DNA of 64,000 nucleotides from Steroidobacter gossypii (GTDB lineage Bacteria > Pseudomonadota > Gammaproteobacteria > Steroidobacterales > Steroidobacteraceae): positions 1,116,001 to 1,180,000 of the forward strand of contig NZ_JAEVLS010000001.1 in NCBI RefSeq assembly GCF_016801985.1, given 5' to 3'. Made by a program: the position numbers and the translations under genes. This document shows, piece by piece, positions 8,198-18,160 of this stretch (position 1 is its first letter; the number at the start of each line of letters is the position of its first letter). Below the pieces are notes generated by a model. The model made no database searches and had not been told where the DNA came from. It was given only the letters and a program-made list of their open reading frames with translations.

Positions 8198-9880
8198 ATG
8201 TCCAGCAATCACACGGGCAAGCCGTGGTTGAAGAGCTATCCCGCCGGCGTGCCGGAGCTGATCAATCCGGAGCAGTACCGCTCCACGGTCGAGCTCCTCG
8301 ACGGCGCCTGCGCCAAGTTCGCCGACAAGCCGGCCTTCACCAGCATGGGCCGGACCATCACGTTCGCGGAGTACGAGCGGCTGGCTCGCGATTTCGCGGC
8401 GTATCTGCAGAGCATCCTGCATCTGCAGAAGGGCGATCGCATCGCCATCATGATGCCCAACGTGTTGCAGTATCCGATCGCGCTGTACGGCGCCCTGCGA
8501 GCGGGGCTGACGGTGGTCAACACGAATCCGCTGTACACGGCCCGCGAGCTGGAGCATCAGCTCACCGATTCGGGCGCCAAGGCCATCATCATCCTGGAGA
8601 ACTTCGCGCGTACGCTCGAAGAAGTCATCCATAAGACTCAGCTGGAGCATGTGATCGTCACCGGCGTGGGCGATCAGCTGGGCTTTCCGAAATCGGCGCT
8701 GGTCAACCTGGTGCTGCGCCATGTGCGCAAGCAGGTGCCGAGCTTCGATCTGCCGAGCGCGGTGCGCTTCAACAAGGCGCTGCAGCTCGGTCACTTCGAA
8801 ACATTCACCCCGGTGTCGCTGGACCATGAAGACATCGCATTCCTGCAGTACACGGGCGGCACCACGGGCGTGGCCAAGGGCGCGATGCTGACGCATCGGA
8901 ATATCGTGGCCAACGTGCTGCAGGCGGAGTCCTGGATCGGCACGTCGGCAACGGTGGGACAGGACACCATCATCACTGCCCTGCCGCTGTATCACATTTT
9001 CGCGCTCACCGGGAATTGGGTGGTGTTCGCGAAGCTGGGTGCGCACAACGTGCTCATCGTGAATCCGCGGGACTTCCCGGCGTTCGTCGGGGAGCTCAAG
9101 AAACATCGGTTCACTTACATCAGCGGTGTGAACACGCTGTTCAATGCGCTGCTCAATACACCGGGCTTCAGCGAGATCGATTTCAGCGCGCTGCGGATTA
9201 CACTCGGCGGTGGCATGGCGGTGCAGGCGCCGGTGGCCGAACAATGGAAGAAGGTGACGGGTTGCGTGGTGACGCAAGCGTGGGGTTTGACCGAAACGTC
9301 GCCCGCAGCTTGCATCAATCCTTTCGGCGAGGACTTCAACAATTCCATCGGGCTGCCTATTTCGTCTACGGAGATCAGCATCCGTGACGATGAGGGCAAC
9401 GATCTGGGCATCGACAAGGTGGGCGAGATTTGTATTCGCGGCCCGCAGGTGATGCGAGGCTATTGGAATCGCCCGGACGAGACGGCCAAAGTGATGCTCG
9501 GCGACTGGCTGCGCACCGGCGACATCGGGCGGATAGACGCCAAGGGCTATGTGTTCATCGAGGATCGCAAGAAAGACATGATCCTCGTGTCGGGCTTCAA
9601 CGTGTACCCCAACGAGATCGAGAGCGTGATGGCTGCGCATCCCGGCGTGCTCGAAGTTGCCGCCGTGGCGCAGCCTGATGAGCGCTCCGGTGAAGTCGTC
9701 GCGCTATTCGTCGTGAAGAAAGATCCGTCGCTCACCGAACAGCAGCTCATCGATTTCGCGCGTCAGCAACTCACCGGTTACAAGGTGCCCCGGCATGTTC
9801 ACTTCCGCAATGAGCTGCCAAAGACCAACGTCGGCAAGATTCTCCGCCGCGCGTTGCGCGATGAGCTGAAGGGGAAATAG
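8198..9880 (+). CDS. fadD: Long-chain-fatty-acid--CoA ligase
   Basis: 560 residues, the usual FadD size. The adenylate-forming motifs are clear: P-loop 'YTGGTTGVAKGAMLTHRN', 'QAWGLTETSP', 'GEICIRGPQVMRGYWNRPDET', 'GDWLRTGDIG', the hinge 'IEDRKKDMILVSGFNVYPNEIE' and the C-terminal catalytic Lys in 'LPKTNVGKILRRALRDEL'. It makes acyl-CoA from fatty acid, ATP and CoA at the inner membrane, feeding beta-oxidation. The ATG at 8198 is chosen because AGGAGG lies at 8187-8192; the ATG at 8171 overlaps the tesA stop and has no ribosome site. It probably shares a transcript with tesA. Confidence 0.95.
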   Translation: MSSNHTGKPWLKSYPAGVPELINPEQYRSTVELLDGACAKFADKPAFTSMGRTITFAEYERLARDFAAYLQSILHLQKGDRIAIMMPNVLQYPIALYGALRAGLTVVNTNPLYTARELEHQLTDSGAKAIIILENFARTLEEVIHKTQLEHVIVTGVGDQLGFPKSALVNLVLRHVRKQVPSFDLPSAVRFNKALQLGHFETFTPVSLDHEDIAFLQYTGGTTGVAKGAMLTHRNIVANVLQAESWIGTSATVGQDTIITALPLYHIFALTGNWVVFAKLGAHNVLIVNPRDFPAFVGELKKHRFTYISGVNTLFNALLNTPGFSEIDFSALRITLGGGMAVQAPVAEQWKKVTGCVVTQAWGLTETSPAACINPFGEDFNNSIGLPISSTEISIRDDEGNDLGIDKVGEICIRGPQVMRGYWNRPDETAKVMLGDWLRTGDIGRIDAKGYVFIEDRKKDMILVSGFNVYPNEIESVMAAHPGVLEVAAVAQPDERSGEVVALFVVKKDPSLTEQQLIDFARQQLTGYKVPRHVHFRNELPKTNVGKILRRALRDELKGK

Positions 9881-9896
9881 CTCGGCTGCTCTCAAC

Positions 9897-9924
9897 TGCC
9901 GGGAGGAGGTCTCTCGTCCCGGCA
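9897..9924. terminator. Candidate bidirectional terminator between fadD and hemE
   Basis: Perfect inverted repeat TGCCGGGA / TCCCGGCA with a 12-nt loop, placed between the convergent ends of fadD and hemE. There is no T-tract on either strand, so termination is plausible but not certain. Confidence 0.4.
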
Positions 9925-9930
9925 CGGGTG

Positions 9931-11016
9931 CTAGCGCTGGACGTGATATTGCGGGCTCAGCTCGTGGACGGCGGCGATCATGGCGCCAGCGTGTTCGGGC
10001 GGGATGGCGGGGTGAATGCCGTGGCCCAGGTTGAAGACGTGGCCATGGCCTTGGCCGTAGCTGGCGAGCACGCGAGCGACTTCTTCACGGATGCGTTCCG
10101 GTGCGGCGTAGAGGCAGTTCGGATCGAGATTGCCTTGCAAAGCGACGCGGTCGTTGACGAGGCGGCGGGCGTCCGCCAGGTCGGTGGTCCAATCCACACC
10201 GAGGGCGTCGCAGCCCGTTTGTGACATCACCGCAAGCTGCGCGCCCGCGCCCTTGGTGAAAAGAATCACTGGCACGCGACGGCCCTCAGCCTCGCGCGTC
10301 AAACCATCGACGATGTATCGCATGTAATGCAAGGAAAACTCCCGATACTGCGTGGGCGTGAGCACGCCGCCCCACGTATCGAAAATCATCACCGCCTGCG
10401 CGCCAGCAGCGATCTGCGCATTCAGATACGCGCGAGTCGAGTCCGCCAGCACTTGTAACAACGCGCACAAGGTTGCCGGCTCGTTGTACATCATCGTCTT
10501 GATCTTCGAGAACTCGCGCGAGCTGCCGCCTTCGACGACATAGGTGCCCACCGTCCAGGGACTACCAGCGAAGCCGATCAGCGGCACGCGTCCCTTCAAC
10601 TCGCGACGGATCAAACTCACCGCGTCGATCACATAGCGCAACTCGACATTCGGATCGGGCACGCCAAGCCTATCGACATCTGCCTTGGACCGCACCGGCC
10701 GCTCGATTCGCGGCCCTTCGCCTGTCTCGAACTGCAGTCCGAGGCCCAAGGCGTGCGGGATGGTGAGGATGTCGGAGAACAGAATCGCCGCGTCCAACGG
10801 ATACCGGTTCAGCGGCTGCAAAGTGACTTCACAGGCCAGCTCCGGCGTCATGCACAATTTCAAGAAACTCCCCGCCCGCTCCCGGGTAGCGCGGTACTCC
10901 GGCAGATACCGCCCTGCCTGTCTCATCATCCACACAGGAGTGCGCTCCACCGGCTGCCGCAACAGGGCGCGCAGGAGCAGATCGTTGGTCAGGGCGGGGC
11001 GGGCGGGCGTAGTCAT
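9931..11016 (-). CDS. hemE: Uroporphyrinogen decarboxylase
   Basis: 361 residues, full length. The signature '[18 protein letters not shown]' binds the propionate side chains of the substrate. Further conserved segments are '[17 protein letters not shown]' with the catalytic Asp, '[16 protein letters not shown]', '[11 protein letters not shown]' and the C-terminal '[17 protein letters not shown]'. It decarboxylates four acetate groups of uroporphyrinogen III to give coproporphyrinogen III in haem synthesis. It lies 70 bp downstream of dgt, the last gene of an aroK-aroB-dgt-hemE cluster; aroB next to hemE is common in gammaproteobacteria. Confidence 0.97.
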   Translation of the reverse strand: MTTPARPALTNDLLLRALLRQPVERTPVWMMRQAGRYLPEYRATRERAGSFLKLCMTPELACEVTLQPLNRYPLDAAILFSDILTIPHALGLGLQFETGEGPRIERPVRSKADVDRLGVPDPNVELRYVIDAVSLIRRELKGRVPLIGFAGSPWTVGTYVVEGGSSREFSKIKTMMYNEPATLCALLQVLADSTRAYLNAQIAAGAQAVMIFDTWGGVLTPTQYREFSLHYMRYIVDGLTREAEGRRVPVILFTKGAGAQLAVMSQTGCDALGVDWTTDLADARRLVNDRVALQGNLDPNCLYAAPERIREEVARVLASYGQGHGHVFNLGHGIHPAIPPEHAGAMIAAVHELSPQYHVQR

Positions 11017-11086
11017 GGCGCGACTTTAGCAGCTCTGCGCGGCGCTTTCGCCTGACGCGCCACCTCGACCAAACACCGCCAAACAG

Positions 11087-12244
11087 TCAGCTCCGCTTCG
11101 CGGGATCGAACAATCTCTCGTGCTCGACGATGGCGTAGCGGTCTGTCATGCCGGCGATGTAGTCGGCGACGGCGCGAGCGCGGCCGGCTTCGCCGGATTC
11201 GGCTTCCATCTGGCTGGCGATCTGCTGATGTTCCGTGGGCAGCAGGTCGGGGCGTGCAAAAAAAGTCTTGAACAAACTGCTGATGACCGCATCCGCCTTG
11301 TTGGTCATGCGCAGGACGCGATAGTGACGATACACGTGATCGAGCAGATACCGCTTGAGCGCCATGTGTTCCGCCAACACCGGCTCACTGAATTTCACCA
11401 ACGGCCCCGGAGCGCTGCGCACAGCTTCAACGTCTGCGGGAGCGGCTGCCCGTAGTTGGGCGGCGGTGTTCTCGATGAGATCGGTCACGACGTACGCAAT
11501 CATGCGTCGAACGATCTCGTGCACCAAGCGCCGTCCGTTCAGCGATGGATACTCCGCCATGACGACATCGTACTGGCGCCTGAACAACGGCACTTGTTGC
11601 AATTCATCTACGGTGATGAGCCCGGCGCGGAGCCCATCGTCCAGATCGTGATTGTTGTAAGCGATCTCATCGGCAAGGTTGGCGATCTGCGCTTCCAGCG
11701 TCGGCTGCCGGCGGCGAATGAAACGTTCACCCAGCTCGCCCAGCCTGCGCGCGTTGTTCAAAGAGCAGTGCTTGAGAATGCCTTCTCGCGTTTCGAAAGT
11801 AAGATTCAAACCGGCAAAAGCGGCGTAGTGTTCTTCGAGCTCATCGACCACGCGCAGCGACTGCAGGTTGTGCTCGAAGCCGCCGTAATCTCGCATGCAG
11901 GCATTGAGCGCGTCCTGCCCTGCGTGACCGAAGGGCGTGTGCCCAAGATCGTGCGCGAGACAGATGGCCTCGCAAAGCGTTTCGTTGAGCTGCAACGATC
12001 GCGCGATAGTCCGCGCGATCTGTGCCACCTCGATGGAATGCGTCAGTCGCGTTCGAAACAGATCGCCTTCGTGATTGACGAACACCTGCGTCTTGTAGAC
12101 CAGGCGTCGAAACGCCGTGGAATGCACGATGCGATCCCGATCGCGCTGATACTCGCTACGATAGCGCGGCGCATCTTCCGGATACTGGCGTCCCTTCGAG
12201 CGGGTCTCGCAGGACGCGTACGGCGCGAGTGCTGGGTTGCTCAT
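11087..12244 (-). CDS. dgt: Deoxyguanosinetriphosphate triphosphohydrolase-like protein (HD domain)
   Basis: 385 residues. HD-domain dNTPase with '[20 protein letters not shown]' followed by '[20 protein letters not shown]' and the metal site '[15 protein letters not shown]'; '[18 protein letters not shown]' completes the metal ligands. The length fits the shorter dGTPase-like class rather than the ~500-residue E. coli Dgt. It hydrolyses dNTPs to nucleosides and triphosphate. Its ATG overlaps the aroB stop (ATGA), so it is translated with the shikimate genes. Confidence 0.93.
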   Translation of the reverse strand: MSNPALAPYASCETRSKGRQYPEDAPRYRSEYQRDRDRIVHSTAFRRLVYKTQVFVNHEGDLFRTRLTHSIEVAQIARTIARSLQLNETLCEAICLAHDLGHTPFGHAGQDALNACMRDYGGFEHNLQSLRVVDELEEHYAAFAGLNLTFETREGILKHCSLNNARRLGELGERFIRRRQPTLEAQIANLADEIAYNNHDLDDGLRAGLITVDELQQVPLFRRQYDVVMAEYPSLNGRRLVHEIVRRMIAYVVTDLIENTAAQLRAAAPADVEAVRSAPGPLVKFSEPVLAEHMALKRYLLDHVYRHYRVLRMTNKADAVISSLFKTFFARPDLLPTEHQQIASQMEAESGEAGRARAVADYIAGMTDRYAIVEHERLFDPAKRS

Positions 12245-13341
12245 GCGGCAGCGTCGAAATGCGTCCGCATGGTGGCGGCGAACGCTTCGCCGGAGTAGTC
12301 GCTGACGACATCCGCCTTGCCGAGGCTGCGTAACAGCACCAGCCGCAATTTGCCGTCGAGCACCTTCTTATCGAGCCCCATCAACTCACGAGCGCGCTCC
12401 GCGCCGATTCGCGGCGCCTCGACCGGAAGACCGAATCGTCGTAGCAGAGTCACGGTGCGTTCTTTATCGACGCCCGGCAACCAGCCGAGGCGTTCAGACA
12501 GATCCGCAGCCATTACCATGCCGGCAGCAACAGCTTCGCCATGCAGCCAGTTGCCGTAGCCCGAAGCCGTCTCGATCGCGTGGCCGAACGTGTGGCCCAG
12601 ATTGAGAATGGCGCGCAAGCCTTGCTCACGCTCGTCGACGCCCACGACTTCCGCTTTGATTTCGCACGAACGGCGTACCGCGTGGATCACCGCGGCATCC
12701 ACGCGTTCCAACAAAGGTTCTACATTGGCTTCGAGCCAACTGAAAAACACCGGATCGTAGATCAACCCGTATTTCACGATTTCCGCGATGCCGGCGCGAT
12801 ACTCGCGCTCCGGCAAGGTATGCAGAGTCGCTGTATCGGCAATCACACAGCGTGGCTGATGAAAGGCGCCGATCATGTTCTTGGCGCGGGGATGATTGAC
12901 CGCCGTCTTGCCGCCCACCGACGAGTCCACCTGCGCAAGCAGGGTGGTCGGCACCTGGATGTAATCGATACCGCGCTGATAGCAGGCCGCCGCAAAACCA
13001 GCCATGTCGCCGATGACGCCGCCACCGAGCGCAACGACCGCCGCGTCTCGATTCATGCGCTCGCTCACCAACGCATCGATGATGCGCGACATGGTGTCCA
13101 ACGTTTTGTACTGCTCGCCGTCCGGCAGCACCACCGATGCGGTGCGATGGTCCTGCAACGCTGCTTCCAGCGGCCGCAGATACAGCGGCGCGATGGTTTC
13201 GTTGGTGACGATGAGCAGATTGCGTGCCGCGATGTGCTCGGCGAGCAACGCGTCGTCCCCCAGCAGATGCGGTCCGATCAGGATGGGATAACTGCGCTCG
13301 CCGAGCGGGATGTCGACGCGTTGATGCGGTTGGTGGCTCAT
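12241..13341 (-). CDS. aroB: 3-dehydroquinate synthase
   Basis: 366 residues, normal length. NAD-binding and metal motifs are present: '[11 protein letters not shown]', '[17 protein letters not shown]', '[23 protein letters not shown]', '[10 protein letters not shown]', and the metal ligands in '[12 protein letters not shown]' and '[10 protein letters not shown]'. It converts DAHP to 3-dehydroquinate, the second step of the shikimate pathway. It overlaps both neighbours by ATGA (aroK upstream, dgt downstream), indicating a tight operon. Confidence 0.97.
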   Translation of the reverse strand: MSHQPHQRVDIPLGERSYPILIGPHLLGDDALLAEHIAARNLLIVTNETIAPLYLRPLEAALQDHRTASVVLPDGEQYKTLDTMSRIIDALVSERMNRDAAVVALGGGVIGDMAGFAAACYQRGIDYIQVPTTLLAQVDSSVGGKTAVNHPRAKNMIGAFHQPRCVIADTATLHTLPEREYRAGIAEIVKYGLIYDPVFFSWLEANVEPLLERVDAAVIHAVRRSCEIKAEVVGVDEREQGLRAILNLGHTFGHAIETASGYGNWLHGEAVAAGMVMAADLSERLGWLPGVDKERTVTLLRRFGLPVEAPRIGAERARELMGLDKKVLDGKLRLVLLRSLGKADVVSDYSGEAFAATMRTHFDAAA

Positions 13342-13886
13342 GAGGGGGACAGCTCCTGCAGTCGCTGCACGACTTCGTCCGCGACGGCGCGCACCTGCCG
13401 GCCGTCGGTGCAGACCACCACGGCGGCGATGGATTCGTACAGCGGCGCGCGAAATGTCATCAACTCGCGCAGTTTACGTTCGGGATCCTCGGTGTAGAGC
13501 AGGGGCCGCTGGCGCCCGTGGCGAGTGCGCTCCAGCTGCTGGTCGACGCCGGTCTGCAGATACACCACGCGACCGCGGGTGGCGAGATGCTCCCGATTCT
13601 GCGGCGATAGAACCGCGCCGCCGCCGGTCGCGACGATCACGTCCTGCATCTGGGTGAGCGCATCGATCACCTCGCGTTCGCGCTCGCGAAAGCCCGCCTC
13701 GCCTTCCTTTTCGAAAATGTAAGGAATGTCCACTCCGGTGCGATGCTCGATCTCGGCGTCGCTGTCGTAGAACTGCAAATGCAGCAGGCGCGCCAGTTGC
13801 TTGCCCACGGCAGTCTTGCCCGAGCCCATGGGCCCGATCAGGAAGACGTTATTGCCGCGCGGGGGCGTGGTCGGTTGGGAGGTCAT
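13338..13886 (-). CDS. aroK: Shikimate kinase
   Basis: 182 residues. P-loop '[17 protein letters not shown]', shikimate-binding '[25 protein letters not shown]', '[12 protein letters not shown]', and the 'ATGGGAVL' motif are all present, with the lid Arg in 'GRQRPLL'. It phosphorylates shikimate with ATP in the aromatic amino-acid pathway. The ATG at 13886 is preferred over a GTG at 13895; neither has a strong ribosome site. It is separated from pilQ by a strong terminator, so it must have its own promoter, probably within or next to the repeat copy at 13965-14054. Confidence 0.95.
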   Translation of the reverse strand: MTSQPTTPPRGNNVFLIGPMGSGKTAVGKQLARLLHLQFYDSDAEIEHRTGVDIPYIFEKEGEAGFREREREVIDALTQMQDVIVATGGGAVLSPQNREHLATRGRVVYLQTGVDQQLERTRHGRQRPLLYTEDPERKLRELMTFRAPLYESIAAVVVCTDGRQVRAVADEVVQRLQELSPS

Positions 13887-13902
13887 TGCGATCACGGACT
13901 AT

Positions 13903-13933
13903 AAACGAAAAGCGGCCGCCCGAAGGCGGCCGC
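13903..13933 (-). terminator. Rho-independent terminator of the pilMNOPQ operon
   Basis: On the minus strand GCGGCCGCC, loop TTCG, GGCGGCCGC is followed by TTTTCGTTT. This is a perfect 9-bp GC stem with a stable UUCG tetraloop and a T-tract, downstream of pilQ and just before aroK. Confidence 0.88.
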
Positions 13934-13964
13934 AGCCGTTACTAGTACGGTCGAGGGACTGGGA

Positions 13965-14054
13965 AGTACCTCATCCCCAGGGGGACGGCGAGCGGGCAAA
14001 AGTCACGCCTCTTGTCCGCTCGCGTCAGGGTCGCGGCAGGATGCCCGATCCCGA
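13965..14054 (+). repeat. Dispersed ~100-bp intergenic repeat, copy B (diverged)
   Basis: It shares 'GCAGGATGCCCGATCCCGAA' at its right end and a GTAC-CTCATCCCC block at its left end with copy A at 3285-3388. The core is shorter and diverged. It lies between the pilQ stop and the terminator, in the only free space of the pil-aro junction. Confidence 0.65.
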
Positions 14055-14055
14055 A

Positions 14056-16275
14056 TCAATAAAGACTGCTGCCTTCGCGCAGGATGCGCGGGGTCACGAA
14101 GATCAACAGCTCGTCCTTGTTGTCCGTGGTGGTGGTCTGCTTGAACAGACGGCCGACCACCGGGATGTCGCCCAGGTACGGCACCTTGGTCTCGGCGTCG
14201 CGACGCTCGGTTTCCAGGATGCCGCCGAGCACGACGGTCTGGCCGTCGTTGACCAGCACCTGGGTCACGATCTCGCGAGTATCGATCGAGGGCACGAAGC
14301 CGCCGGTGGCGCTGGCGACCAGCTGACCGACGCTGTCCTTGGACACGGTGAGGTCGAGAATCACGCGGTTGTCCGGAGTGATCTGCGGAGTCACCTTCAG
14401 GCTCAGCACCGCCTTCTTGAACTGGGTGGTGGTGGCGCCGCTGGACGAAGATTCCTGGTAAGGAATTTCCACGCCCTGCTCGATGGTCGCCTCGCGCTGG
14501 TTGGCCGTGATCAGGCGGGGCGAGGAGATGATCTCGCCACGGCCTTCGGCCTGCGCCGCGGACAGCTCGAGGTCGACCAGGTAGTCGGAGTCGAGCAGCG
14601 CCAGCGCCAGTCGGCCGGCCGGGTTGGCCGCCGGCAGGTTCACCAGGTAACGATCGACCGCGTTCTCGGGCAGACCGAAGCCGCCGAGCTGGCCTTCGTT
14701 GCCGATGGCCGGCGTGCCGACCGGATTGCCGTCGCTGCCGGCCACTGCCGGGTTCGGGCTGATCACGATCTGATCGTCGGAATTCAGCGCGCGGCCGAGC
14801 AGGCCCAGGCCGTCGTTGCCGCCCTGGCTGAAGGCGACGTTGGCGCCGAAGCGCACGCCGAGGTCGCGGCTGTAGTCGTCGCTCACGATCACGATGCGAG
14901 CTTCGATCATCACCTGCTTCACCGGGATATCCAGCGTCGACACCAGGCGGCGAATGTCCGCCAGCCGCTCGGCCGTGTCCTGCAGCAGCAGGGTGTTGGT
15001 GCGCTCGTCGATCGCGACGCTGCCGCGCTCGGAGATCAGCGAGCCGGCGCCCGACTTGATCAGGGTGGCCAGATCGGCGGCCTTGGCATAGTTCACCTGC
15101 AGATATTCGGTACGCAGCGGCGACAGCTCCTGAGCTTCCTTGCGGGCGGTCAGCAGCTCTTTTTCGCGGGCGGCGATTTCGGCGGCCGGCGCGATGAAGA
15201 TCACGTTGCCTTCCTGACGCGAGTCGAGGCCCTTGGTGCGCATCACCACGTCGAGCGCCTGATCCCAGGGCACGCTCTGCAGACGCAGGGTCACGTTGCC
15301 GGCGACCGAGTCGCTGATGACCATGTTCTGGCCGCTGGTGTCAGCCAGGAGCTGCAACACCGCGCGCGTCTCGATGTCCTGGAAGTTCAGGGTCAAACGC
15401 TCGCCGACATATTCCTTCTTGTCGCGCAGCTCGGGCGGCAGCTTCACCACCGGCTTCACTTCGATGGTGTAAACGTTGTCGGACTGATAGGCGAGCTGCT
15501 CGTAGTCGCCGGACGCGCTGATCACCAGGCGGGTGCCGTCGCCGACGCGGAGCGCGTCCACGCTGCTCACCGGCGTGGCGAAGTCGACCACGTCCAGACG
15601 CTGCAGGAGGTTTTCAGGGATCGCGGTCTTGGCGAAGTTCACCACGATCTTGCCGCCTTCCTGACGCAGGTCGGCGGGCACCTTGGAGTCGGTCAGCTCG
15701 ACGATGATGCGAGCCGCGCCATCGCCGCCGCGGCGGAAGTCGATGTTGTTGACGCTACGAACGCCAGGCACGGAGGGCGCTGCGCTGGGGCGCTGCGCGG
15801 CCGCGGCGAGGCCACCAGGCGCGGCGCTCGACTGCAGCGAGCGACCGGTACCTGGAGAAGACAAGGAAACGATGATGGTGTTGCCCTGAACGCGGGTGTC
15901 GTACGGCACCAGCGTGTCGACGTTCAGGACGACTCGAGTGCGGCCGTTCGCTTCCGCGACGTTGACCGTGTCGAGCACACCCTGCTTTACGTCGACCCGG
16001 CGCGAGGTCATCGCGACCGAAGTCGAGGGCAGATCGAGCGCGATGCGCGCGGGGTTGTCGACCGTGAACGTCAGCGGCGTCGGAGCGGTGTCGCTCAGAC
16101 GTAGCGTCAACTCCACTTTGTCGCCTGCCGTGGCCTGCGCCTGGATGCTTTCCAACCGATTGGCCGACTGCGCCAGCGCCGTCTGCGCGCCGAGGCCGGC
16201 CCATGCGGCCACCGCCAGGAACATTCCTAGCGCACGACTGGAGCGTGCGGGCGTGGCTGAGCTTGAGAACAACAT
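14056..16275 (-). CDS. pilQ: Type IV pilus secretin PilQ
   Basis: 739 residues from the ATG at 16275, preceded by an AGGGAGA ribosome site; the start at 16299 is less likely. A signal peptide (ALGMFLAVAAWAGLGAQTALAQ) is followed by two AMIN domains that bind peptidoglycan (about 35-290), an STN/secretin N-terminal region ('LTLNFQDIETRAVLQLLADTSGQNMVISDSV'), an N1 domain, and the secretin barrel, with 'VMIEARIVIVSDDYSRDLGVRFG' and the C-terminal 'YLGDIPVVGRLFKQTT' signature. It forms the outer-membrane pore for type IVa pili. Last gene of the pilMNOPQ operon. Confidence 0.96.
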   Translation of the reverse strand: MLFSSSATPARSSRALGMFLAVAAWAGLGAQTALAQSANRLESIQAQATAGDKVELTLRLSDTAPTPLTFTVDNPARIALDLPSTSVAMTSRRVDVKQGVLDTVNVAEANGRTRVVLNVDTLVPYDTRVQGNTIIVSLSSPGTGRSLQSSAAPGGLAAAAQRPSAAPSVPGVRSVNNIDFRRGGDGAARIIVELTDSKVPADLRQEGGKIVVNFAKTAIPENLLQRLDVVDFATPVSSVDALRVGDGTRLVISASGDYEQLAYQSDNVYTIEVKPVVKLPPELRDKKEYVGERLTLNFQDIETRAVLQLLADTSGQNMVISDSVAGNVTLRLQSVPWDQALDVVMRTKGLDSRQEGNVIFIAPAAEIAAREKELLTARKEAQELSPLRTEYLQVNYAKAADLATLIKSGAGSLISERGSVAIDERTNTLLLQDTAERLADIRRLVSTLDIPVKQVMIEARIVIVSDDYSRDLGVRFGANVAFSQGGNDGLGLLGRALNSDDQIVISPNPAVAGSDGNPVGTPAIGNEGQLGGFGLPENAVDRYLVNLPAANPAGRLALALLDSDYLVDLELSAAQAEGRGEIISSPRLITANQREATIEQGVEIPYQESSSSGATTTQFKKAVLSLKVTPQITPDNRVILDLTVSKDSVGQLVASATGGFVPSIDTREIVTQVLVNDGQTVVLGGILETERRDAETKVPYLGDIPVVGRLFKQTTTTDNKDELLIFVTPRILREGSSLY

Positions 16276-16295
16276 TCTGTGTTTCTCCCTGAGAA

Positions 16296-16817
16296 TCATT
16301 CGTTCAGCGCCAGCGCCGCTGGCCGCTCGATGTACCCGCCAAGACCGTCCGGCACGATCTCGATGATGGAAATACGCGTGGGCGTGATGCTGACCACGCG
16401 GCCGTCGTTCTGGCCCATGAAATTACCCGGCAGTACACGATGCACCAGTCCGTCTTTGCCCTGTACCAGGCCGAAGTTTCGGCCCTGCAGCTGCAGGGTG
16501 CCGACCATCTGCATGGTGTCGAGCGGGAACTGTTCTAGGAATTCACGCGTGCGCTTGCTGTCCGGGCGCACCGACGCGGCTACGTCGTTACGCGCCGGCG
16601 CGCTCGGCACGAAGGGCGAGCGCAGGTTCGACGCGTTGTACGTGAAACTTTCGTAAGCCTTGATTTCGGGGAGCGGCTCGATGCGCTCGCCCGGGCTGTT
16701 CTTGATTTCGGCGACTTGCGCCTGCAGCTTGTCCATGTCCGTGGAACAACCGCTCAGCCACAACAGGGCGAGCGCGCCGGTCGCGAAGCTTCGAAGGTGA
16801 GTGCTGTGTACCGTCAT
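16296..16817 (-). CDS. pilP: Type IV pilus inner-membrane lipoprotein PilP
   Basis: 173 residues. The signal peptide ends in the lipobox LSGC with the lipidated Cys at 24. Its size and the C-terminal beta domain ('DTMQMVGTLQLQGRNFGLVQGKDGLVHRV', then 'NFMGQNDGRVVSITPTRISIIE') match PilP, which links the PilMNO inner-membrane platform to PilQ. It sits between pilO and pilQ, 20 bp before the pilQ start. Confidence 0.95.
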   Translation of the reverse strand: MTVHSTHLRSFATGALALLWLSGCSTDMDKLQAQVAEIKNSPGERIEPLPEIKAYESFTYNASNLRSPFVPSAPARNDVAASVRPDSKRTREFLEQFPLDTMQMVGTLQLQGRNFGLVQGKDGLVHRVLPGNFMGQNDGRVVSITPTRISIIEIVPDGLGGYIERPAALALNE

Positions 16818-16855
16818 AACTGACTGCTCTTGACGTTATCCAGTGTCGGGCCGCG

Positions 16856-17530
16856 TCAGCGGGAGTTCGGCGGCTTGCGCGGGGTCTTGCCCCTGCCCTT
16901 GCCGGCCTGCTGCGGTTGCTGACTCGCCTGTTCCTCAGCGTCGAGATAACGATAGGTCTTGGCGGTGACGCTCAATTGCAGTTGATCGTTGCCGGCATCC
17001 TTGGCCGCGGGTTGGATCTCCACGTCATGCAAAGTCACGATGCGGGGCAGGGCAGCGATGCCGCTGACGAACGCGCCGATGGCATGGTAGCTGCCGGTCA
17101 GCTTCATCTTGATCGGCAGCTCCGCATAGAAGTCCTTGTTGATCTGCGCCTCGGGCTGGAACAGCTTCTGATCCAGGCCCGCGCCGGCGCCCTGCTGCGA
17201 AATATCGGTGAGCAGGTTGGGCACTTCGGTCTTGTTGGGCAGCTTGCGCAACATGGCGCCGAACGACTGCTCCATCTCGGCCAGCTGCGCCTTGTAGGCG
17301 TCCAGGTTGGCGGCCTTCTTGGCCTTCTCGCTCAGGGTCTGCAGCAGCTTGACCTCCTGGTCGCGCGCGGCATCGAGCTCGGGCTTCTTCGGCTTCCAGG
17401 CCATGAAGTACGACATCAGGCCGGCGGCCAGCACGAAAATCAGCACGATGGCGCCGAGGCGGAACGCCACCGGCCAGCGGCTCGGATCGTTCGGATCCAG
17501 GTCGCGCAGCTGTTCGACGAACGAGCTCAC
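16856..17530 (-). CDS. pilO: Type IV pilus alignment protein PilO
   Basis: 224 residues from a GTG at 17530 that overlaps the pilN stop as GTGA; upstream in-frame sequence is only the shadow of pilN. A short cytosolic N-terminus (SSFVEQLRDLDPNDPSRWP) leads into one transmembrane helix (RLGAIVLIFVLAAGLMSYFM), then a coiled coil (about 45-95) and a ferredoxin-like periplasmic domain ('IKMKLTGSYHAIGAFVSGIAALPRIVTLHDVEI'). This is the standard PilO layout. The C-terminus is Gln/Lys/Gly rich. PilO pairs with PilN in the inner-membrane platform. Confidence 0.95.
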   Translation of the reverse strand: MSSFVEQLRDLDPNDPSRWPVAFRLGAIVLIFVLAAGLMSYFMAWKPKKPELDAARDQEVKLLQTLSEKAKKAANLDAYKAQLAEMEQSFGAMLRKLPNKTEVPNLLTDISQQGAGAGLDQKLFQPEAQINKDFYAELPIKMKLTGSYHAIGAFVSGIAALPRIVTLHDVEIQPAAKDAGNDQLQLSVTAKTYRYLDAEEQASQQPQQAGKGRGKTPRKPPNSR

Positions 17531-18159
17531 CGGGCACCTCCCGTCTTGCCGCCCTTTTTGCCGGCCGGTTTGGCTGCGGGCCGGGCGCTCATCTTCTCTT
17601 CGGTCTTGGCCGCGGCCAGCTGCGGATTCTCCTGCATCATGCTCAGCGTGAACTGCGAGCCGGTGTCGGTCTTGCCCTTGGTTTCCAGGATCTGCAGCGC
17701 CGGATCGGTCAGCCATTCGGAGCTGTCGATGTTGCGCATGTAAGAGGCCACGCGCGTGCTCGACTGCGCGATGCCCTTCAGCTCGATTTTACGGTTGGTC
17801 TGTTTCACCGACGTGAGATAGATGCCATCGGGCGTAGTGCGCACCAGCTGATCGAACACGTGCACGATTTCCGGCCGGCTCAATTCGAGCTGTTCGATCA
17901 CGGCGATGCGTTCCTGCAAACGTTTCTTCTGCTCTTCCAAATCCAGGATCTCGGCAATCTGCTTGTCGAGCTCCGAGATCTCCTGTTTCAAGTACGCGTT
18001 GCGCGCGGACTGTTCGTCGATCGCCGACTGCATCTGCCAGTTGACGGCGAAGTACACCACGGCCGCCAGCACCAGGGCGCCGACCGCGCCGACGCCGAAC
18101 TCCTGACGCTTGCGTTTGCGTTCCGCTTCCCGCCAGGGAAGTAGGTTGATTCTTGGCAT
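17527..18159 (-). CDS. pilN: Type IV pilus alignment protein PilN
   Basis: 210 residues. It begins with the PilM-binding motif 'MPRINLLPWREAERKRK', followed by a transmembrane helix (GAVGALVLAAVVYFAVNWQM), a coiled coil (about 45-85) and a periplasmic ferredoxin-like domain ('VRTTPDGIYLTSVKQTNRKIELKGIAQSS'). The Lys/Gly-rich C-terminal extension (after about 180) is longer than in Pseudomonas PilN. It overlaps pilO by GTGA and starts 1 bp after pilM ends. Confidence 0.95.
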   Translation of the reverse strand: MPRINLLPWREAERKRKRQEFGVGAVGALVLAAVVYFAVNWQMQSAIDEQSARNAYLKQEISELDKQIAEILDLEEQKKRLQERIAVIEQLELSRPEIVHVFDQLVRTTPDGIYLTSVKQTNRKIELKGIAQSSTRVASYMRNIDSSEWLTDPALQILETKGKTDTGSQFTLSMMQENPQLAAAKTEEKMSARPAAKPAGKKGGKTGGAR

Positions 18160-18160
18160 G

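Noticed and set aside
7967-9640. Minus-strand open frame of 557 codons opposite fadD
   Set aside because: Antisense shadow of fadD; no recognisable domain and no ribosome site.
13801-16104. Long plus-strand open frame of 767 codons opposite pilQ
   Set aside because: Antisense shadow of the high-GC pilQ gene; the translation is His/Gln/Asp/Val-rich low-complexity with no domain.
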